Source: JANXVY01 sp038329675
Lineage (GTDB): Bacteria > Pseudomonadota > Alphaproteobacteria > Rhizobiales > Hyphomicrobiaceae
Direction: 5' to 3'
Assembly: GCA_038329675.1 (NCBI GenBank)
Contig: JBBQNE010000126.1
Location: forward strand, 1-9,235
DNA: 9,235 nt
Both the position numbers and the translations under genes were made by a program. The notes below the pieces were generated by a model. The model had not been told where the DNA came from. It was given only the letters and a program-made list of their open reading frames with translations, and did no database searches. Below, one piece after another: positions 1 to 5,952 of this stretch. The first letter of the stretch is position 1, and each line of letters opens with the position of its first letter.

Positions 1-262
1 GACGTCGTTCCTGCTGTTTTTCGACAGGCGGCGCGTTTATCTTGGGCTGCAGGTCTTATTTTTGGCGACAAACCTAGGGTTCAGCCTGATCACACTTGCG
101 CTGGGCCGCGATTTTTACGGCGTGGGGTATTTCGCAGCCTGTATCGTTGCAAGCTTTGCCGCCTATGTGATGGCGACCTTGACGTTTGAGAAGCTCAACT
201 TTTTGACCTTCATTGGAAACAACCCGTCGGTCCGTGCGACGGCGGCCGATGCGCGAGACTGA
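1..262 (+). CDS. pelG: PelG, Pel exopolysaccharide membrane transporter, C-terminal end (partial)
   Basis: This is the 3' end of a gene that starts left of the window; reading from base 2 gives about 86 residues ending in TGA at 260-262. PelG is the multi-pass inner-membrane protein thought to move Pel polysaccharide across the cytoplasmic membrane. The fragment starts with FLLFFDRRRVYLG, resembling the charged YFDRRR segment near the PelG C-terminus. Two hydrophobic helices follow (VLFLATNLGFSLITLAL and the GYFAACIVASFAAYVMATL region), and then the ending LEKLN-like/LTFIG that PelG proteins typically show. PelG is normally last in pelABCDEFG, which fits the opposite-strand gene only 22 bases after the stop. 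The call rests on recognition of a short tail, so other polytopic exporters cannot be fully excluded. Confidence 0.72.
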   Translation, partial: TSFLLFFDRRRVYLGLQVLFLATNLGFSLITLALGRDFYGVGYFAACIVASFAAYVMATLTFEKLNFLTFIGNNPSVRATAADARD

Positions 263-284
263 AGGTGAGCCCGAGAAGGGCGTG

Positions 285-1181
285 CTAGCGGTAAATTTCG
301 GCGGCAACGCGCCAGGTGTTGAGGTAGGCCTCAACGGTGTCGCCGATCGGCTCGCCATAGCCCCCGCCGATCAGCACGACGAGCGCGATGCGCGCCTCGC
401 GGCACGCCGTCATGACGAGGCGATCGCGGGCCATGAGGCCCGCGTGCGTCACCGAAAGGCGGCCGAGCCGATCGCTGATCAGCGGGTCGACGCCTGCGAT
501 ATAGAAGACGAGTTGAGGACGGGTTGCGAGGACGGCGTCGAGGGCATCGTGGCAGGCGGCGAGGTAGTCATCGTCGGCGGTGCCATCGGCAAGAGCGATG
601 TCGAGGTCAGAAGCTGGCTTCACGAACGGGTAATTGTTGGCGCCGTGAACGCTGGCAACGAACACGCGGGATTCGGTCGCCAGGATGGTCGCGTTGCCAT
701 CGCCGTGGTGGACGTCGAGATCTAAGATTGCGGCCCGGGTGATTGCGCCCTCGTGGAGTAAGTTTAGGCTGGCGACTGCGCAGTCGTTAAAGACGCAAAA
801 GCCCGCGCCTCCATCGCGGTGGGCGTGGTGGGTACCGCCGGCGAGTTGGCCCGATAGTCGATGGGCGAGCGCATAGCGCGCCGCAGCGAGCGTCCCGCCG
901 ACGGTCGCTAATGCGCGGGCGAGCAAGACGGGGCTCCACGGCAAACCAATGCGAGCTTCGATGGCTTTGGGCAGGCGGCCTTCGAACATGGCTTCAATGT
1001 AGGCCGCATCGTGGGCGACCGCGAGCATCGCCTGGGTGGCGAGCGGTGATGGTACCAGTTCGGCTGGGGCTAAGATCGCCTGCTCCACGATTGATCCCGC
1101 GAGCAGATGGTATTTCTGGGCCGGAAAGCGGTGGCCGGACGGTAATGGCAGGGGCGGCGTATCTGGAAAGTAGACGCGCAA
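285..1181 (-). CDS. Histone deacetylase family zinc amidohydrolase
   Basis: A 298-residue enzyme of the arginase/deacetylase fold that removes acetyl groups from lysine or small acetylated amines; the substrate cannot be read from sequence. Visible motifs: GGTHHAHRDGGAGF at about 115-128 with the paired active-site histidines 118/119, DLDVHHGDG at 154-162 with zinc ligands D156 and H158, AGVDPL at 229-234 with zinc ligand D232, and GGGY at 272-275 with the catalytic-type tyrosine 275. All key residues are present. The frame stays open upstream to 1334, but the family begins as M-x-[IV]-[FY]-x-D...LPLPxGHRFP. The TTG at 1181 (LRVYFPDTPPLPLPSGHRFP) matches this exactly and has a GGAAC upstream, so I chose it; the ATG at 1250 is the alternative and would add 23 residues. 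It is convergent with pelG. The length suits bacterial HDAC11-like proteins, often labelled acetoin utilisation or deacetylase. Confidence 0.93.
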   Translation of the reverse strand: MRVYFPDTPPLPLPSGHRFPAQKYHLLAGSIVEQAILAPAELVPSPLATQAMLAVAHDAAYIEAMFEGRLPKAIEARIGLPWSPVLLARALATVGGTLAAARYALAHRLSGQLAGGTHHAHRDGGAGFCVFNDCAVASLNLLHEGAITRAAILDLDVHHGDGNATILATESRVFVASVHGANNYPFVKPASDLDIALADGTADDDYLAACHDALDAVLATRPQLVFYIAGVDPLISDRLGRLSVTHAGLMARDRLVMTACREARIALVVLIGGGYGEPIGDTVEAYLNTWRVAAEIYR

Positions 1182-1393
1182 CGTTTTCGTGTTCCGGTTC
1201 CATCGGTCGGGTCCCGTATCAGCGCACTTAAGATCAAATGTTGGAACCATAAGGAACACTAGCAACAAATGGATTGTCGTGTCGCTTTTGCATTTGACAT
1301 TGGATCTGGAGACGGGCTGCGCGATGGGTCTCAACCGTGATCACCCGTCAGACGCGCGACACATCACATGCGCGACACGGCATGTCTGCTACC
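1182..1393. other. Spacer upstream of the deacetylase gene, with a direct repeat
   Basis: This 212-base stretch lies between the deacetylase start and the stop of the EF-hand gene, both on the minus strand. The part up to 1334 is open in the deacetylase frame but shows no family similarity before the chosen TTG. GCGCGACAC occurs twice, at 1354-1362 and 1370-1378, exactly 16 bases apart (about one and a half helical turns). It could be an operator or chance in GC-rich DNA. No convincing promoter or terminator was identified. Confidence 0.4.
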
Positions 1394-2035
1394 TCAGCGC
1401 CCGCGGCTCGGCGATTGGCTCGGGTCGGATGGTGGTGTGATCTTGGGCTGCGAAGCTGTCGTCCCAACGGCGCGAGCGCCTGTCAACTCGACGGTCGTGA
1501 GTTGGCAGTTCTTGTCGCGATCAGCCAACTCGAACGCGCGGCTCGCGCGATCGACGAATTCGGCTCGGTCGACTTTGCCGTCGCCGTTCCGGTCGTAGTA
1601 GCCAAAGTCGATGATTTCAAACATCCGGTCAATTTTAACGATTCTGGCCCAGTCTTCTTTGGTCAGGTAGCCTTTTTTCGCGGTGTCGCCGATATCCATC
1701 AATTCTGCGGCATACGCTTTCCATTCATCACACGTGACGATGCCGTCTTTGTTGCGATCCCAATTGCCAGCAGCCAGTAGAAACGTGCGGTCGGCATCGG
1801 ATGGTCCACCGGTGAGATTGGGAATGAAAGAAGATGGGTTGGAGCATGCCGACACCGCCAGCGTGGCGAGTGCAGCGAGTGCGGCGCGTGCCGACCCCGT
1901 AACAGGCGCAGCGATCTGGCTCGGCGAGCCAAAGGACGCGGCACGAGCGTCTTCACTGGCGTTGGTCGTTGGCCCGCTCAAACGCGCAGCGCGGCTTTGG
2001 CTACCGCCGCGACGGCAATGCTGATCTCGAGCCAT
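1394..2035 (-). CDS. EF-hand calcium-binding lipoprotein
   Basis: A 213-residue protein. The ATG at 2035 is preceded by GGGGAG about 10 bases upstream, so it was preferred to the longer frame from 2098. A small/hydrophobic stretch (ARAALAALATLAV) leads into a lipobox-like LAVSAC with the candidate lipidated cysteine at about residue 64. The sequence after it is soluble, suggesting a periplasmic protein anchored to a membrane. Three canonical EF-hand loops are visible: DRNKDGIVTCDE (93-104), DRNGDGKVDRAE (148-159) and DRDKNCQLTTVE (172-183). A degenerate loop at about 117-128 (DTAKKGYLTKED) makes two pairs. The last loop has Asn-Cys where Asp-Gly is usual, so its calcium affinity is doubtful. 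About 48 residues rich in R, S and A precede the hydrophobic stretch, far longer than a normal lipoprotein signal. The tail is Pro/Ser-rich. The role is unknown; calcium sensing or buffering is inferred only from the loops. Confidence 0.85.
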   Translation of the reverse strand: MARDQHCRRGGSQSRAARLSGPTTNASEDARAASFGSPSQIAAPVTGSARAALAALATLAVSACSNPSSFIPNLTGGPSDADRTFLLAAGNWDRNKDGIVTCDEWKAYAAELMDIGDTAKKGYLTKEDWARIVKIDRMFEIIDFGYYDRNGDGKVDRAEFVDRASRAFELADRDKNCQLTTVELTGARAVGTTASQPKITPPSDPSQSPSRGR

Positions 2036-2281
2036 GTGGTGTGTTCTCCCCGGTCGAGCCGTTACGGCGCAACAATGGCGGCCGCGCGGCGGCGCCATCT
2101 GCCATCTGATAAGTCTATTTCCAAACGTTGACCGAGCACATGGACGATCGGGGGTGCCGCCACGACCTGCACTTGGCTGTCGCCCGACCTAGCCGTCGAA
2201 TGGGGCGTGCGCCATGGCCCAAGGCCGCCTGTGGATAAAATCAGCCCGGCGATGTCGTCGTCAGTTATAACGGCGCTTGGC
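2036..2281 (-). other. Spacer downstream of crtE, with a doubtful 89-codon open frame
   Basis: This region separates the crtE stop from the EF-hand start, both on the minus strand. A minus-strand frame at 2331-2062 (89 residues, MQRPTHPLRPRW...) begins inside the crtE 3' end and runs across the spacer. Its central part (VQVVAAPPIVHVLGQRLEID) reads as ordinary protein. However, it has no recognisable family, no clear ribosome site, and its first 17 codons lie out of frame within crtE. I treat it as possible but unsupported. The ribosome site of the EF-hand gene (GGGGAG) lies just upstream of 2035. No terminator with a T-run is obvious. Confidence 0.3.
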
Positions 2282-3238
2282 TTAGCCTGAGCAGTCCATC
2301 TGGGCCTCAGCGGATGCGTTGGCCTCTGCAAACATAGCCTTGACGAAGCCTCGAAGTGGGCCGTCGGTGGCGCTGAACGGCTCGATTGCGCTAATGGCTG
2401 CGTCCATGTGGCGACGGACCTCGGCTCGCGCGGGCTCTAGGCCAAGTACGGTCGCGATCGTGGCTTTGCCGCCGTCCTTGGCGGTGTCCTTGCCCGCTTC
2501 TGCGGTGGTGTGCGAGGCATCGATGACGTCGTCCAGGGCCTGAAAGGCGAGCCCGACCTCACGGCCTAGGGTTCGCAAGCCAACGATCGTTGCCGCGCTC
2601 GCGTTGGCGACCACGCCGCCCATTTCAACCGCTGCGATAAATAGGGCGCCGGTCTTTTGATCGTTGATGTCGTCGATTTTGGCCAGACTATCGCGCAATG
2701 TTCGATCGTTGAGATCGCGCTCCTGCCCGGCCGCGAGGCCATCGGCGCCTGAGGCTGTGGATAGGATGGCGATCAGCGCGACGCGTTGTTGAGCGCTGAG
2801 GTGGTCGATGTTGGCGATGACACCAAATGCTCGCGTCAGCATTGTAATTGCTGCGAGAACGGACGTCGCTTCGCCGTAGACGGCATGTGTTGTTGGAACG
2901 CCTCGGCGTAAACTCGCATCATCCATGCATGGCAAATCGTCGAGCACGAGGGAGGCGGTGTGCACAAGTTCGACGGCGCAGCCCGCGTCAAGCGCGAGGC
3001 GCGGATCGGCGCCAAGTTCGGCTGCCGTTAGCATCGTGAGGAGTGGCCGAACGCGCTTGCCGGGGGCGAGCAGCCCGTGGCGAACGGCGCGACTGAGTGA
3101 AATCGGCGGGTCGGCAGCAGTTGGCACCAGTTGGCCGAGGCGAATATTAACGCTCTCGCGTAGACCGTGCCACTCGACGGGACCAATGCAACGCAACGGT
3201 GCGGTCTCATCAGGTGAGATGTGGGCGAGGCCATGCAT
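2282..3238 (-). CDS. crtE: Geranylgeranyl diphosphate synthase (CrtE type)
   Basis: A 318-residue all-alpha prenyl transferase that condenses isopentenyl diphosphate with allylic diphosphates to make C20 geranylgeranyl diphosphate, the carotenoid precursor. Visible elements: GKRVRP (60-65) for diphosphate binding; the first aspartate-rich motif DDLPCMDD (100-107) followed by LRRGVPTTH; KTG (195-197); and the second aspartate-rich motif DDVID (236-240), followed by the lysine-containing GKDTAKDGGKAT loop. The DDxPCMDDAxLRRGxPTxH pattern with a two-residue insertion between the aspartate pairs is typical of proteobacterial CrtE, but is shared with IspA-type farnesyl synthases; placement beside crtY and crtB favours CrtE. 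The ATG at 3238 has GGAGGG about 11 bases upstream. It is transcribed away from crtYB across a shared spacer. Length is normal for the family. Confidence 0.93.
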   Translation of the reverse strand: MHGLAHISPDETAPLRCIGPVEWHGLRESVNIRLGQLVPTAADPPISLSRAVRHGLLAPGKRVRPLLTMLTAAELGADPRLALDAGCAVELVHTASLVLDDLPCMDDASLRRGVPTTHAVYGEATSVLAAITMLTRAFGVIANIDHLSAQQRVALIAILSTASGADGLAAGQERDLNDRTLRDSLAKIDDINDQKTGALFIAAVEMGGVVANASAATIVGLRTLGREVGLAFQALDDVIDASHTTAEAGKDTAKDGGKATIATVLGLEPARAEVRRHMDAAISAIEPFSATDGPLRGFVKAMFAEANASAEAQMDCSG

Positions 3239-3456
3239 CGCGTCTCAGTCCCTCCGACTTACGGCTCAGCTTGGCGACCCTCTGGCCGACGGTTGCGGTT
3301 CGGCCTTGGCAGCTTTAATCCCCAACAACCAGACGGTATAGCAGTCGATGTTGCGACGCTCGCGGCGAAAGTTTGCGTGCGTCCTCGCCTAGTCGTCACA
3401 TTCGCGTTAAACTAAGTTCGCGCTCGAAGCGCAAGCGCCAGGGGTGGTTATCGCAC
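3239..3456. promoter_or_regulatory. Divergent spacer between crtE and crtYB
   Basis: A 218-base region that must hold the start signals for both carotenoid transcripts. The GGAGGG ribosome site of crtE lies at its left end and an AGGGG-TGG ribosome site for crtY at 3440-3447. No strong -35/-10 pair could be assigned by eye, and no TGT-N12-ACA palindrome (the PpsR/CrtJ type) was found. The main structured element is the GC-rich inverted repeat at 3420-3432, entered separately. TTCGCG is also repeated at 3401 and 3417, 16 bases apart. Confidence 0.55.
3420..3432. promoter_or_regulatory. Inverted repeat in the crtY leader
   Basis: GCGCT-CGA-AGCGC is a perfect 5-bp-arm inverted repeat with a 3-base centre, lying 8 bases before the AGGGG ribosome site of crtY. 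With one bulge the symmetry extends to TTCGCGCTCGAAGCGCAA. It could be a repressor operator in the divergent spacer or a leader hairpin that affects crtY translation. There is no T-run after it, so it is not a terminator. Function is inferred from position only. Confidence 0.35.
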
Positions 3457-4731
3457 GTGACTGTTACCAGCACAGATCGGCCCGCAGATGGCTCACGGTC
3501 CGCCGATCCAACTATCGCGGGGGCTCGGGCCGTTGCTGAGGGGGAATCGGTTTGCGATGTCTTGCTGGTCGGCGGGGGCCTCGCGAACGCGCTCATTGCA
3601 TGGCGGCTGATCGAAGCGCGGCCCGATCTCGATATTCGAGTGGTCGAACGTGGCCCGGTCTTGGGTGGTAACCATACGTGGTCATTTCACGATGGCGATG
3701 TTCATCCCGCGACCATGGCCCGATTGAAGCCTTTCATTTCGGCCAGTTGGCAGCGGCAGAGCGTTCACTTTCCAGGCCATAGCCGCGTGCTGGACGTGCC
3801 CTATCATGCGATTTCATCAGACAAGCTCCACGATGTGATGGCGCCGAAGCTTGGGAACCGTTTGATCGTCAACGCCGACGTCGTTGCGTTATCGGCAGAC
3901 CGGGTGACGTTGGCCGATCAACGCACGATCCGGGCAAAATGCGTGATCGATGGGCGCGGTCCGCAGGCCAACGAACACCTCGCACTGGGGTTTCAAAAAT
4001 TCGTCGGGCTCGAAGTTGAGACAGTCGAGCCGCATGGTGAAACCGTCGCGGTCATCATGGATGCCACAGTCCCGCAACTTGGCGGGTACCGGTTTTTTTA
4101 CACGCTGCCGTTTTCGCCCACCCGGATCCTGATCGAGGACACGTATTATACGGACGGGCCTGAACTCGACGCGGCGACGCTGACCCAGCGCGTTCATGAT
4201 TATGCGGCGGCGAAAGGCTGGCGGATCAAGGACGTCGTCCGCGAGGAGAGGGGCATCTTGCCCGTGGTGCTCGCTGGCAACATGGACAGCTTTTGGACGG
4301 CAGCTGGCCGCGATATCCCAAGGGTTGGTCTTCGCGCATCGCTGTTTCATCCAACGACGGGGTACTCGTTGCCGGATGCGGCAGCACTGGCCGACCGGAT
4401 CGGACGCATGCCCGTGATCACATCGGCGACGGTGCAATCGATGATTGAGGCGCACGCGCGCTCGCTGTGGCGCGAGCGCAAATTCTTCCGCTTGCTCAAT
4501 CGCTTGCTTTTTATCGCGGCACGGCCCGATGAACGGGTGTCTGTGATGGAGCGGTTTTATACGTTGCCTCAGCCCTTGATCGAGAGGTTTTATGCCTCGC
4601 GGCTGACGCTTGGCGACAAGGCACAAATCATGATGGGGCGGCCGCCATTGCCGATTGCGCGAGCTATGGGGGTGATTGGGACAGACCCGGCGTGGGCCTT
4701 CGCCAAGCGTGTGGCGAGCGGTGCACGGTGA
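3457..4731 (+). CDS. crtY: Lycopene beta-cyclase (CrtY type)
   Basis: A 424-residue flavoprotein that cyclises both ends of lycopene to form beta-carotene, acting at the membrane. From the GTG start: dinucleotide-binding motif DVLLVGGGLANALIAWRL (34-51) with acidic E64 at the end of the second strand; the CrtY signature GGNHTWSFHD (70-79); IDGRG; FQKFVGLEVE; MDATV...GYRFFYTLPF; ILIEDTYY; ERGILPVVLAG; and the C-terminal LFHPTTGYSLPDA and RFYTLPQPLIERFYASRLT blocks. All are characteristic of proteobacterial CrtY rather than CrtL or the heterodimeric CrtYc/Yd type. The frame is open back to a TTG at 3373, but the GTG at 3457 has AGGGGTGG upstream and was chosen; it still leaves about 33 poorly conserved residues before the FAD motif, slightly longer than typical. 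Its stop overlaps the crtB start. No truncation or frameshift is seen. Confidence 0.94.
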   Translation: MTVTSTDRPADGSRSADPTIAGARAVAEGESVCDVLLVGGGLANALIAWRLIEARPDLDIRVVERGPVLGGNHTWSFHDGDVHPATMARLKPFISASWQRQSVHFPGHSRVLDVPYHAISSDKLHDVMAPKLGNRLIVNADVVALSADRVTLADQRTIRAKCVIDGRGPQANEHLALGFQKFVGLEVETVEPHGETVAVIMDATVPQLGGYRFFYTLPFSPTRILIEDTYYTDGPELDAATLTQRVHDYAAAKGWRIKDVVREERGILPVVLAGNMDSFWTAAGRDIPRVGLRASLFHPTTGYSLPDAAALADRIGRMPVITSATVQSMIEAHARSLWRERKFFRLLNRLLFIAARPDERVSVMERFYTLPQPLIERFYASRLTLGDKAQIMMGRPPLPIARAMGVIGTDPAWAFAKRVASGAR

Positions 4732-5741
4732 GGGGAATAGAAGCGGGGACAGCGCCAGCAACGGTCGTGCGCGAGACAACCGTGCAACCACGACCGGCTC
4801 CCACGCTGGACGAGATCGTGGCGTTTTCGCGCGAGCAGATCGAAAAAGGCTCAAAGAGCTTTGCTGGTGCGTCGCGGTTGTTTGATCCAACAACGCGGGC
4901 CAGCGCCTATATGCTCTACGCATGGTGCCGCCACTGCGACGACGAGATCGACGGACAGGAACTCGGCTTCAACACGGCAGCGGCACGGGCGCCCGCGTCG
5001 GCTGAACGGCTCGCTGACCTGAGGGCTCGAACGGTGGCGGCGATCGAGGGCCGCGCCGAGGAGCCAATTTTCCTGGCGCTTCAGACCGTCGTTGCGCGGC
5101 ACGCGATTCCAGCTCGCCATCCACTTGAGTTGCTTGAAGGTATGGCGATGGATGTCCGCGGACATCCGTATCGAACGCTCGATGACACGCTGCTGTATTC
5201 CTACCACGTCGCTGGCGTGGTTGGTGTGATGATGGCGATGGTGATGGGCGTGCGCGATGGAGCGACGCTCGATCGGGCGAGCGATCTTGGCATTGCGTTT
5301 CAGTTGACCAACATCGCACGAGACGTGCACGCCGATGCGTCGGTGGGGCGCGTGTATTTGCCAGCTTATTGGCTTGAGGATGCAGGCGTCGAGCCATCGC
5401 CAGTTGCGGTCGCCGCGTTGGAAAATTGTGAGGCGGTCCACGGCGTGACGCTGCAACTCCTGGCCGAAGCTGACCGATATTATGCGTCGGCGGGGGAAGG
5501 GTTGCATCATTTGCCGCTGAGATCGGCGATGGCGATTGCTGCGGCGCGACGGGTTTATAGTGACATCGGCAACGTCGTGCGGGAGCGAGGGGCGTCGGGG
5601 GGCGCTGGCCGGGCGAGCCTCGGCCGGATGCGCAAGTTGACCGGTCTTGTAACCGCCACGGGAGATGCGTTCAGTGCCCACACGGTTGGCCGTTGGCGGA
5701 CAACTAAGACGCGCGATGGCCTGTGGACGATGCCGCGCTAG
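4728..5741 (+). CDS. crtB: Phytoene synthase
   Basis: A 337-residue head-to-head prenyl transferase that couples two geranylgeranyl diphosphates to 15-cis-phytoene, the first committed carotenoid step. The start is a GTG at 4728 whose last two bases begin the crtY TGA (GTGA), implying translational coupling; an upstream GTG at 4692 is in frame but lies deep in crtY. Motifs: KGSKSFAGASRLF (40-52); AYMLYAWCRHCDDEIDG (60-76) with the first Mg-binding aspartates D71, D72 and D75; LEGMAMDV (136-143); YSYHVAGVVGVMM (157-169); and the second aspartate motif QLTNIARDVHADASVGRVYLP (192-212) with D199 and D203. The first 26 residues are a variable Pro/Thr-rich leader. Squalene or dehydrosqualene synthase is the alternative, but the SKSF and CRHCDDEID forms plus the crtY neighbour favour CrtB. 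Confidence 0.94.
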   Translation: MRGIEAGTAPATVVRETTVQPRPAPTLDEIVAFSREQIEKGSKSFAGASRLFDPTTRASAYMLYAWCRHCDDEIDGQELGFNTAAARAPASAERLADLRARTVAAIEGRAEEPIFLALQTVVARHAIPARHPLELLEGMAMDVRGHPYRTLDDTLLYSYHVAGVVGVMMAMVMGVRDGATLDRASDLGIAFQLTNIARDVHADASVGRVYLPAYWLEDAGVEPSPVAVAALENCEAVHGVTLQLLAEADRYYASAGEGLHHLPLRSAMAIAAARRVYSDIGNVVRERGASGGAGRASLGRMRKLTGLVTATGDAFSAHTVGRWRTTKTRDGLWTMPR

Positions 5742-5745
5742 ATGG

Positions 5746-5813
5746 CGGAGCACGGGGGTTGAAGCGGCACGGGGGTTGAAGCAGCACGGGGGTCGAAAGA
5801 GCACTGGGGTCGA
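5746..5813. repeat. Four tandem 17-bp repeats after crtB
   Basis: Units at 5746-5762, 5763-5779, 5780-5796 and 5797-5813 share the core GCACGGGGGTYGA (CGGAGCACGGGGGTTGA, AGCGGCACGGGGGTTGA, AGCAGCACGGGGGTCGA, AAGAGCACTGGGGTCGA), with a partial fifth start AGCGG. They begin 4 bases after the crtB stop. The period is not a multiple of three and the units vary at several positions, so this is not a coding repeat; the frame that runs through it has no supporting features. The reverse strand reads as C-rich AACCCCCGTGC. Function unknown; replication slippage is the simplest origin. Confidence 0.85.
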
Positions 5814-5831
5814 AGCGGTGAGCGGTTGGCC

Positions 5832-5867
5832 ATGGCTTAGCCACACGGCTGGCGCCATGTTTTTTTT
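5832..5867 (+). terminator. Probable intrinsic terminator of crtYB
   Basis: ATGGC at 5832-5836 pairs with GCCAT at 5854-5858. Inside it AGCC pairs with GGCT around the loop ACAC, and eight T residues (5860-5867) follow the outer stem. This is the layout of a Rho-independent terminator with an internal loop between two short stems. An alternative self-complementary TGGCGCCA lies just before the T-run. It sits about 90 bases after crtB and before the next gene, where a terminator is expected. The stems are short, so strength is uncertain. Confidence 0.5.
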
Positions 5868-5900
5868 AGGGCTCGTTTACGACATGTATTGCCAGAGGCT

Positions 5901-5926
5901 TAACGTCCCAACGCTACGTTAAGCGT
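5901..5926. promoter_or_regulatory. Nested inverted repeats upstream of the C13 peptidase gene
   Basis: TAACGT (5901-5906) and ACGTTA (5916-5921) form one perfect 6-bp inverted pair around nine bases. ACGCT (5911-5915) and AGCGT (5922-5926) form a second, overlapping pair around six bases. The two hairpins share bases and so are mutually exclusive. The element ends 26 bases before the peptidase ATG. It may be an operator for a dimeric regulator or a leader switch; nothing in the sequence decides which. Confidence 0.4.
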
Positions 5927-5952
5927 AGGATTTTGTGCTTAGGATCAGGCTG

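Noticed and set aside
263..284. Bidirectional terminator between pelG and the deacetylase gene
   Set aside because: Only a 4-bp GCCC/GGGC stem around GAGAA is present near 269-281, with no T-run on either strand.
213..725. Plus-strand 170-codon frame opposite the deacetylase gene
   Set aside because: It is antisense to conserved HDAC motifs and low-complexity Arg/Ala/Asp-rich, with no family similarity.
2062..2331. Minus-strand 89-codon frame between crtE and the EF-hand gene
   Set aside because: No family, no clear ribosome site and a start buried in crtE; kept only as a note on the spacer.
3239..3456. PpsR/CrtJ-type TGT-N12-ACA operator in the crt spacer
   Set aside because: I scanned for the pattern; the TGT near 3349 is followed by GGC at the required spacing, not ACA.
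3889..4923. Long minus-strand open frame (344 codons) opposite crtY/crtB
   Set aside because: It is antisense to two well-supported genes, is rich in Arg/His/Pro with no domain pattern, and crosses the gene junction; a typical GC-rich shadow.
4851..5858. Minus-strand open frame of 335 codons opposite crtB
   Set aside because: It has shadow composition (Arg/His/Ser-rich), no motifs, and starts inside the tandem repeats after crtB.
5665..5922. Plus-strand 85-codon frame across the 17-bp repeats
   Set aside because: It starts within crtB in another frame, and the repeat period is not a multiple of three; no coding evidence.
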